The notes below the pieces were generated by a model, which searched no databases, was not told where the DNA came from, and worked only from the letters and a program-made list of their open reading frames with translations. This document shows, piece after piece, positions 50,401 through 62,400 of a stretch of 64,000 bases of DNA. The stretch's first letter is position 1, and every line of letters begins with the position of its first letter. The position numbers and the translations under genes were made by a program. This DNA is from Poecilobothrus nobilitatus (taxonomy: Eukaryota > Arthropoda > Insecta > Diptera > Dolichopodidae): assembly GCA_947095535.1 (NCBI GenBank), contig OX352773.1, forward strand, positions 268,948,515 through 269,012,514, read 5' to 3'.

Positions 50401-53400
50401 ACAAATGGGTTAATGTTAATGTATCACCGCAGTAGGTTTCTGTGCTAAAGAGTAACAATTTTGCAATTTTTCAACTCAATTGGTCAAAACTTTTAAGCGC
50501 GACAATAAAAAAATTAAAATACTTCATTGGGCCATGGTGCCGAAACGGGTTAATGGATCGTAACCAAGTCAATTGAGTGAGCTTCTGGAGTGAAGAACTA
50601 CACTTTTGTAAATTTTCAACTAAATTGGTCACACCGTTTAAGCGCGACATTAAGGTAAATTAAAAAATTTCACTGAACCCTGGTGCCGAAACGGGTTAAT
50701 GGATCCTAACCAAATTAATTCAGTAAGCTTTTCTTCTAAAAAGCAACAGTTTTGCAAATTTTCAAATCAATTGGTGAAACCGTTTAAGCAGGACATCAAA
50801 AAAATTTAATGAACTTCGTTCGGCTCTCGTGCCCAAACGGGTTACCAGAACTTTACAAAAATTCGTCTCAGGGGTTTTTTCAGACCATAAAACCGCCATA
50901 CAAAATTGGACATAAATCGGCAACAAAAAATTTTTTGAAAGCCCGCCGGGCCGAACCCGAGTGACATATGACAACCTAATTTCTTGGGTACACCACTAAA
51001 GATGAGAAGAACATTTGTGCAAATTTTCAACTCAATCGGTCAAACCGTTTAGGCAGAACAACGAAAAAACCAAAACGCTTTAAAATGCTCTCGGGCCGCA
51101 ATGGGTTAATGAACCGAAACGCGATATAGCCTTCTGGCGTCGTAGAAATGTTCCTGCAAAATTTGGTTGCAATCGGACTGGTGGTTATTACGTGAATCCG
51201 TGCCAAACAAACAAACAAACAGAATTTCTTCCTTATATATTAGACTAGCAGAGTACCCGGCGTTGCCCGGAGTATTTTATTGGATTTATGAAATAAAAAT
51301 TATTAACTTTTGTTTCTGTGTTAATATAATTTAATTAATATAGTTGACGTATATATATTTATAATATTTTCAGATACTGGTAGTTAATATTCTATTTTTT
51401 ATTACATTTAGTTAAATTGAATAAACAGAGCGAAGATTTAGAGATAATTTGTCTACGTAAAATCTTTAAAGGAATCAATAATCTTTTGAGTACACAATGA
51501 CGGCAAAGTGAGTTTTCACAATATATTCGTTACTACCGAAACATAAAATCGTATTTAAATTATAAAAGGCCATAATGTAATCAATTTTTTTTCGTAAGTA
51601 ATGTCACTTCATGTTTTTGTGAATTATCCTTTTAAGCACATTTTGAAAAATTTGTTATTAGGTTCGCTCTGTCCCTCCGTCTGTTAAAACTTATATACTG
51701 TTTAATAAAGAGCAATGAAATATTAACTATGCATAGGTCTCTTAAAAGAGTAATATTGTAGAACAACTTTTTTATGTACCCTCACCGTTGGAGATCCTAG
51801 AGCACCAACAGCTCTTCAAATTTTGAAAAAACTTCTTTTTAAATGCGTACATCTCAGGTTCTGTTTAACATATTTTCAATATAAAAAATACATGATTGTT
51901 TTTTACCTTTATAAATCAACCAGAATTTTTTTACGTTTAGTTTTTCTAATTATGCTTCCAAATTGATTGGCTAAAAATATGTGTAAAAATTATATATGGA
52001 TAAGAATGTAAGGTTTTCTGTTCTTTAAATATGTATGTACTCATTTTTGATTAAATACTATACAGAAATGTGAATATGTTTTCTAATTTAATTGATTATG
52101 TTTATAGTATTTTTAAATATACGCACATTATACATACTATATGTACATATTTCAATGATATTTTATGGGAAATATGTTACACACATGCATCTTATATAGG
52201 TAGACCACATGTAAGTGATGCATTTCTGAATGATAGCATGATGATTGTCATATGTAGGAGATTGTTTCGGTTTTTTAACTGCCAAAAATGTTATGTTGTT
52301 AAGACTTAAACACAGTATTCTTAAGATACTTAATAAGGTTATTTAATTAATTCTGCGGTGATACATTAACCCATTTCAGCACGATCGACTTTCAAAGAAA
52401 ATATTTTGTTTCTAATTTTTGTCTAATTTGGCAGGATGAATTTACGATTCAAAATAAACCCTGTGACAAATTTTTGTTAACGTTCGTTACCCCATTTCCG
52501 CACGAGTACCTATTAAAAATACTCTGCTCAATTTTTGGTATTGTTATTATTATTAAAAAGATATTTCCAACACTCTTTACTTTTATATACACTGTTTTTA
52601 ATATTCCATAAAAACCTTTCAATGCAAATTTATAATATATAAAAGTAATTAAAATAACCTTATTAAGTATCTTAAGAATACTGTGTATTCTTAAGATACT
52701 TAAACAACATAACATTTTCGGCCGTTAAAAAACAGAAAAAATCTCCTACAGCCTTCATGTCAACAACAGTCATCATGTCATCATCATTCAGAAATGCATG
52801 TGCGGTCTAGCTTTATAAGATGCATGTGTATAACATATTTCCCATAAAATATCATTGAAATATGTACATATAGTATGTATAACGTGCGTATATTTAAAAA
52901 TACTATATATCACATTTCTGTACAGCATTTAATCAAAAAAGAGTACATACATATTTAAAGAACAGAAAACTTTACATTCTTATCCATATACAAATTTTAC
53001 ACATATTTTTAGCCAATTAATTTGAAAACATAATTAGAAAAAGTAAACTTAAAAAAATTCTGGTAGATTTATAAAGGTAAAAAACAATCATGTATTTTTT
53101 ATATTGAAAATATGTTAAACAGAACCTGAGATGTATGCATTTAAAAAGAAGTTTTTCAAAATTCGAAGAGCTGTCGGTGCTGTAGGATCTCCAGCTGTAA
53201 GGGTACAAAAAAAAGTTTTTCAACATTACTGTTTTAAAAGACCTATGCATAGTTAATATTTTATTGCTCCTTATTAAACAGTATATAAGTTTTGTAAACA
53301 GACGCAGGGAAAGAGCGAACCTAATACCAAATTTTTCAAAATGTGCTTAAAAGGATAATTCACAAAAACATGAAGTGACATTACTTAGGAAAAACAATTT

Positions 53401-56400
53401 ATTACATTATGGTCTTTTATAATTGAAATGCGATTTTATGTTTCGGTATTAACGAATATATTATGAAAACTCACTTTGCCGTAATTGCGTACTCAATAGA
53501 TTATTGATTCCTTTAAAGATTTTTTGTAGACGAATTGTCTCTAATTCTTCGCTCTGTTTATTCAATTTAACTAAATGTAATAAAAATAGAATATTAACTA
53601 CCAGCATCTGTAAATGCATAGTAATAAGTTGACTATATTAATTAAATTATATTAACACAGAAACAAAAGTTAATAATTTTTATTTCATAAATCCAATAAA
53701 ATACTCCGGGCAACGCCGGGTACTCTGCTAGTATTTTATATATACAAGTACATATAGGGTTTCGATTATAAAAGTTTTAACATTTTTAGTATTTTAACAG
53801 TATATATCAGTATATATGTATGTATATAGGATTGTTTTAATTTTGTTTAATTTTAAGATTCTGATATTGTGGAAATCGATCAAAATGAGGGAATTTTAAA
53901 TGTGGCTCCCATTGACAGAGATGCTCGTAAACAAGAAATTTATAAATTTGAGGTTAATAATCCATAATATAAAATTCAATTATAAAATTTATATGTTAAT
54001 TAAAATTTATATTCAGGTGTTTGCCGAAAATTGTAATAATCCAAATATGATAACAAATAATACAATTGTGTTGTATGTTGAAGATATTAACGATAATGAG
54101 CCAAAAATTACAATTGAACCACAAAAAATAAAATTATATGAAAATTTGACTCAAGCAATTAATTTAAATGAATTTACGGTATCCGATATCGACTTGGTAA
54201 TGATAAAATATTTATTTTTTTTTTTTAAAGATTATTTTCATTTATAATATATTATTAATAGGGTGAACATGCTATGTATGATGTATATTTAAATACGGCA
54301 AAAGAATCTTTTAGTATAGTACCAAATTCAGGTTATCAAAATGCTTCCTTTCAACTTACCATAATTAATAAAGATTATTTAGATTATGAAAATGAAGAGT
54401 GGCGTAGTATTGAATTAAAGGTATTTTTTTTTATTTTATAATTTTTATATGTAAATTCGAAATTTTAATTAATAATCGTTTTAAAAATTTTGTTTTTTTT
54501 TCTTAATTTTTGGATCTTAAAATGTAAATTAAAAGATTATAGCAATTGAAAAAAATAACACCGATCATAAAGATGAATTTACATTTTATATTGATTTAAT
54601 TAATTGGAATGATGAACCGCCAATATTTACAAAATCTAATTATAATGTTGAATTAAAGGAAACCGTACCAAAAAATCATTTAATTGATATTTTAGAAGCA
54701 ACTGATAGAGATGTTGATGATTTTGTCACGTAAGTTATTTTTATTATCCTATATATGTATATATATACATAATAATTTATCCTATATATTATAAATTATC
54801 CTATATATATATACATATAATTTCTATAGTTAATATTATTTAGTATTTTATAACAATAATTAATACAGATTGTCCAAAAAATTTTGATTATAATTTAATC
54901 AGATTTGATAAATATAAATAAAGTATAAATTATTTGTTATAATAGTGCTAAGATATCTTAAGTGAAAGTTTTGAGGTTTGAATGGAAACCAATATGTATT
55001 TTAATTTTCTTAGCCTATTTTTATTCAAGAATATTTTAAATTTTTGTAAGGCAAAAATATACATAGGTGAGTCCCAAAATTTACAAAAAACAATCTTCAT
55101 AATGATTTTTGCAACAAAAAAAAATCCACAAACATTCAGAATGCAAAAATGCAAAAATACAAAAATCGCAGATATATACAGCCAGTTTATGGGATCCAAT
55201 CTCATTGTCAAAAAAAAATATCGAACAAAAAAATGTCGAAAAAAATGTCAAAAATAAAATTTTAGTATTTTTATTGGCACTGCGTGCTATGAATTAAGAA
55301 AAAAACTTATTTAATTTTTAATTTTTCGAACTTAAGTTCATTATAAAGCAACTCTAAAGTTAGTTAGAAAATCAGCGTTTCAATAATTTGTTTAATAGAA
55401 CTTGGAAGCGGTAGCCCCCTCTATTTTAAATGCTTTGTTGTTGATATTGGTACATATGTAAAACAAAATAACTTGAAAGGATTTTATAGTTGATTACAAA
55501 ATCAAAATTATGCACTTTTAGAATATTTATATAATTATGTATATAATATATGTATACACATATATATATATATATACGAGATTCTGAATTAGGAGGGATT
55601 TCAGAGTTGAATTCAAAATCAGCATTGCCGCTTCTTTCAGAATATTTATATATGTATGTATATATGAATATGCCAGATTCTGAGTTAGAAAGGATCTTAG
55701 AGTTGTATTTAAAATAAGAATATTTTCTTTTTCCAGAATATTTAGTGTATAGGGCTTTTGAAATAATAAAAGAAGTAATACTTATGGTAAAGGCAAGAAT
55801 TGACAAAAAATATTCTGGTGAAATATAATTAAAAAAGACATACATATATATTCTGTATTTATAATTAAAAAGATACAAAAAAATTCAAAAATTTATGAAA
55901 AAAAAAAGTAAAATATCAAAATTGGAATAACTAAAATTATTAGCGAATAATTATAATTTATATTAAAATAAAACTGAATTAAAATTTTTTTTAATGTTAT
56001 TGGTTTTAATTAATATATGTATTGCTTATTATTTATATATGAATTTTAATTTATTTATCGTTTTTTCTTAATAAGTAAGTAGTATGTATGAACTTTTATT
56101 TTTTTACCTATAAAAACTGTTTTTTATCATTTAATTAATTTTTTCTTTGTTGTTTTAACTTCAAAAATTCAAAATCACCACGATTAATCTTCGGCCATTT
56201 TTGTGAATTTTGAATTTATGAATTTTTTTTTTTGTGGGGTTTGGCTTTTGGATTTTATTTATGGATTTCGGTTTGTGGATTTGGCCACCAACCCAAAAAT
56301 AACTTTAAATTTAAACATTCATCTTTAAATGGATTTTTCTATTTTCAATCTTATAAATATTTTTGCAATAAATATGTACATATGTATATGTATATTTATT

Positions 56401-59400
56401 TATGAAAGTGGTTGACTATTTATTCTTTGCTTTATCACATACGAGTATGTACGTATGTATATATATATATTTTTTTATAACTACTAGAACAAAATTAAGG
56501 AAATCGGAAATTATTTAAATCCAGTAATCGATAAAAATGTTATTATATAACAAATTGTAATGTAATGTAATTAATGTATAAAATTTTATATTTTATTTAT
56601 ATTAAAGGTATAAAATTTTGGGCCAAATTTATAATATAGAAATTGACGAAAAAAATGGTAGTGTTTATACATTGGATGATGATGTATTTGATTATGATAT
56701 ACAAAAATCTGTTATTATACAAATTGAAGCAAAGGATAATTTAAAAACTGAGCGTACAGATAAACTTAATTCAGCGTTCACTCAATTAACAATCAATGTT
56801 ATAGATGTTAACAATAAAACTCCAGAATTAAGAATGGTTATTCTTTTTTTTTTTTTTAATTTAATTTAATATTTCCATATTATTTGTATTATATATTTGA
56901 TATAATATGTTTAACTTATAAAATATAGCCTAAAAAAGTACCAAATTGCAAAGAAAATACAACTGATATTGGTACAATAACAGATGGTATCAAAGCGACT
57001 GATCCTGACACAGATGCAGATTTATTTTTTGAAATTAATTGGGATTTAACATATGCTACCAAAAACGGTGGACTTGCAAATATTTCAAAATATGAAAAGT
57101 AAATCGATTTACCTAATTTTATTTATTATAAGTAAAAATTAATAAGTAATTTTATCTTTTATTTTTATAGTTGTTTTATAATTAAAGCAGTTCCTAATAC
57201 AATTAATGAAGTTTACGGTCATTTAATATTAAATTTAAGTCCAGAAAATAAAAGTATTGTAGATTATGAAGAGTATGATACAATGTATCTTTTTATAAAA
57301 GTAACAGATAGAAATCAAGTTATTAATGAACCATCTTCAAATGGTAAATCATATTATTTTTTTTGATAAAATTTTTTTTTTAAATTAAATTTAACAATTT
57401 ATAGCAATTTTGACCATTATTATTAATGATATTAATGATTGTGCTCCAGAATTTATTCATAATACTTTAGAAGATTCAAGAATGGTTATGGAAGAAGCGA
57501 TGGAAAATACTCCTGTTGGTATGAAAAATAATTCTTTTTCTTCTTTCTATGTACATTTGTATAAGTAAAGTATTGAAGTTACAAAGATAAATCTACCTCG
57601 GAACTTTGATAAAACACGATATTTATTTTATTTCGTAGAATCTGAAAATTAAATTTCTGTCATACTAAACTTCATTTTCATATAGTATTAATTAGTGAAT
57701 TCTTACATTATTATATAAATGATAAAATAAAGAAGTATTTATTTTTATTTTTATTATTAAGAATTTTATTTTATTTCAAATAAATAGGTTCTTTAATTTT
57801 GGCAATAGACAGAGATGGTCCAGGATACAATACTATTACATATTCTCTAACGTAAGTATTATTTATTATATGGTATTCTGGTATTATTATTATCATACAA
57901 TACCACCGAATAGAATTAAATTTTATTATATACTTTTTTTTTATTTTATTATTCATTAAGACCTATTGATAATACCAATGCATCTTGGGTAACAATTAAC
58001 AATTCAACTGGAGCACTGACAGTACAAAAAGATGCTAAAATTGATTGTGATGAACCGCGAATAGATGGCCTTTATTACCAAGTAGAATTATATGATGGAC
58101 TTTTTACAACTATTGGAAATGTAATTTTAAAAGATTTTGTAGTAAGAGTTTTAGAAATTTTAAATAAACAATTATTTTTAGATAACGATAAATGTAACGG
58201 ATATTAATAATAAAGTACCTTATTTTGAGAATTTTAATAGAACTGCTGAAATTTATGAAAATGCTACATTTGTAACACAAATTTTAGGGGAACAATATGA
58301 TCCATTTATAAAACAAATTTTAGGAAAAGATAAGGATAGAGATGGTAATTATTAAATAATCTTGTATATATAGGGATAAATTATATTATAGATATAACTT
58401 ATTATTTTTTATTAGATCCTCATAACGTTCTTGAATATTCGATTAATTATAAAGTTCATACAGAATTACAAAAGTTTTTTAAAGTTGATCAAACAAATGG
58501 AACGGTTTTGGTTGATTTAGAAAGTGGTTTTGATTTAGATAGGGATCATGATGTTACACAACACACTATTTTTGTTGATGTTACAGATAATTATTTAAAT
58601 TCAAAAGGAGGAAGTAAATTTTACAGTTTTTTTATAAATATTATATATTTATTAATTTATTGATTTTTAGGGCGAAATCAAGAATATATTAATATTACAG
58701 TAGTTTTGTTAGATGTAAATGATAATGCTCCAATATTGCAAAATCCAAAAGAATTTCAACCAAAAATGTCTGAAACGGCTCTTAAAGTAATTTGGTTTAA
58801 CTTCGATTTAATATAAATACATATTATAATTTATTAATTAATTATTTTCAGGATGATATTCTTGAAGGTTATGTTTTAACTGCTGAAGATATTGATCAAC
58901 CTGATCATCCAAATTCATGGGTTTCTTTTGAAATTTTAAATATTAATCCAGGTATTTTTATTAGACATTTAAGCATCAGTTATATTGTTGAAGAACTTAA
59001 AGCTTCAGTTATATTGTTCATTTAGCGAACCTCCATAATAAACTGAATATTATTTTTTACAAGTGTTGGTATTTTAATAAACTGAGCGTGTGCCAAAAGT
59101 TAAAATTAAATTACATTTATTATAGCTAATGTTAGTTTTTTAATATTGGTGATGTTCAAATATACAATTAGTAAAGCCTTAACTAATCTAAGCAAGAACA
59201 AAACTCAAATCGCATAAAATCGGACTCTCGGTGTTAGTTTATTAACGTTACTATGAAAGAACTCGGACTTTGAGTTAGTTTCACTAAACATAGACGCTCA
59301 ATACAACACATTAAAAAGTTTGTATGCAACACATTAAAAAGTTTGTATGATCTCAAACTGTTTGAATTTTCCCTATATATATATATGTATGTATCTCATT

Positions 59401-62400
59401 TGTTCGTGAATGGTAGAGAAACTAATATTACCACAAGTAACTTGCAAAAAAAATAAAATATATCAATCACTACAAACGGCGTGACTAGAGCGAATTCAAA
59501 TTGATTAAAGAAAGTCTAGTTTCATCAGGAGGAAGACGTATCGGATCATCCCATGTAAGATTACGTAAAGCGAAAAGACAAAATTTTTTTTGAACTAACT
59601 CAATACGTGAAATGTCTAATCAGGATAGGCAGATAATATTTGCGTTGAATATTCAATTCAAGTCTTATAGGTTCATAAGTAATGAAAAATTGCTTCGTTA
59701 TATAGCAATCTGAGAACTCATTTCGCGAACACGTAATAAATCCAAGAGTTGAATTAACGTTATTTATTATGGAATTGTAGTGACTCTTTAAATATAACCT
59801 ATTATCAAGGATCAGACCCAAATCAGACATACAATTAGTTTTTTTATAAAATTATTTTAACATTTATCTAATTTTCCTTTAATTAGGTGAAGATTGTAAT
59901 CCGAATGTTGGTGACTACCATGATCTTTTTAGAGTGATTGGAGATAAGGAAAAACGACAAGGACAATTTGTAGCTAATAATGATCTCCAAGGCTATTACG
60001 GTAATTGGAAAATTAATATTAAAGCATATGATCATGGTGAACCACATGTGAATGTTGTAAATGAAACATATACTTTGGAAGTGGAACCGTATAATTTTCA
60101 TGTACCACAAATTATTTTTCCACAGAATGGAACTATAATCAGATTGAGGTAAAAATTTAAAAATTTTAATTAAAAATATAAAAATATAAAAATATGATAT
60201 TGTTTTTTTAATTATAATATAAGACATGATCAACAAATTGATGAACCACTAAAATATATAAATAAAACACAATTAAAATCATTTGAAGCTTATGATCCTG
60301 ATGGTGGGCAATATGGTAATGTCACTTTTGAAATTTTTCCCGAGTTAGAAAACTTCAAAATAAATTACATAAATAAAAGTACATCTTTTTTAACTTTAAA
60401 AAGTAAAACTGCCGTTGGTAAATATTCGGTATGTTATTATTATTTTTAAAATGCTCTAAATAATTTTACCAAATTTTAAATTACCATGAATTTCATAAAA
60501 AAATAATTTTAGCTTAATATCAGAGCGAAGGACGGAGGTAATGAGAATTCTGAAACTAGCATAACAGTATTTATTGTAGATATGAATGGTGATCCTTATT
60601 TTGAAACAAAAACTTTTTATACTAAATTTACAGGTATGGAATCTATTCTACAATGTGGTGTATATTATATAGTATATCCTCTCCCATATTTTTTTTCTTA
60701 TTGGTTCTTAAATTTCAGAAGGTGAAAAAGGTGTATCAGATGAAACTGCTACAATTCCAGAAGCAAAAGACCCTAAAAATGATGGAATTGAAAACGAAGA
60801 TGAAAAAATTAAAATATTTTATTATTTAGATAGTGAGTACTTTAGATAATTGAAATAAATTCTTATTTATAAAATATGAATTAACGATACTTTCTGTTTC
60901 TATTATATTTAGAACATTATAAAAGTGATGTAACTGAAAAATTTACTTTGAATGATGAAACCAGAATTTTAAAACCAATAAAACCATTAAATCGATCTGA
61001 TGGTATAGAATTACTTTTAAAAATAATCGCAACAAATAGTAAAGAGGGAGAAATAACCAGTCATTCTGAAAAATCAGAACTAATGGTCACAGTTAAGGTA
61101 AGAAGACATTACCAACATTACTTTAATCTATCAAATAATAAAAAGCTATATTTCTGATAAATTAAAGGTAAAAGATGCCAATCCAAAACCAATTTTCGAT
61201 GATCCTAATAAGAAGTATGGTGGCAGTATTACTGTGAGAGATTATAAGGAAAAAACTATTTTGCAAGTTCATGTAAGTAAAATTTTGTATCAATAAATAA
61301 TTTTATAATTTGAAAAACTTTTTAATAAGGCTAACGATTCTGATATTGAGAATTCCAAAACTACTTATTATATAAGTGGAACAATTGATGCTCATGGAAG
61401 TAATATAAATTCAATAAAAGACAAAATTTTTGAACTTGATCAGGATAGTGGAAATCTTACATTAAAAGAAGAAATTGATTCAAGTATGAGCGGTTATTTT
61501 GAATTTAATATAACAGCTAAAGATAATGCTGGAAATAAAGATGAAGCAAAAGTTAATGTTTATATAATCGCAGAATCGAATAGAATTGCATTTAAATTCG
61601 CAGCAAATGTATCACTTATTCAGGAAAATAAAAACTTTGTAAGTATACAAAATTGTTCATTATTAATTTAAAATTTTATTTTAGAGTAAAATTAATACCT
61701 ATTAAAAACTAATATAATTCTATTTTGTTTTAGATAAAAGATATATTAAGAGAAGAATATGGATATGATAAATGTAATATTGATGATATATCAACTCCAT
61801 CTAATTTAGTTGAAGTTCGTGTTCATTTTATTCAAAACGATGCACCAATAAGTGTCGACGAAATACTAGGGTAAAATCAAAATAAAATTGAACTTAAGTA
61901 ACTTACATATTTTTTTTTCTACCATTTAGGAAAAGCAACAAACAACTAATTTTAAATTTGAGAAGTAGTTTTATGAAGAGACAAATTTTGCTTGAGGATA
62001 TTCAAGATACCGGAAATTCGCAAGCTCAAAAACTTGAAACTACAAGTTCAACAGCCTTAATTATAATAGCAATTATATTAGGAATTTTATGTGGTTTACT
62101 AGTAGTAGCGTTTGTATTAAAGACAAGAGCTTTAAATAGGCAATTGAAAGCATTTGCTCCTCCAGAATTTGGCTCTAGAGCATCTGATCTAAATAGAATT
62201 GGAGTACCGACAACTAATGTTTTTTCTGTTGAAGGTTCAAACCCAGTTATCAATGATAACAAAATTAAAGAAGATTTTGATGATACTTCAAGGTTATTAT
62301 TTATGTTATGATTATTTTATGATTATATTGAATAAAATAAAATCTTTTATTATAGTATTGACTCTGATGGTTCAGATTTTGTTGGTATAAATAATGACGT

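Noticed and set aside
62026..62262. 78-codon minus-strand frame
   Set aside because: Shadow of the cadherin exon that encodes the transmembrane and cytoplasmic segments.
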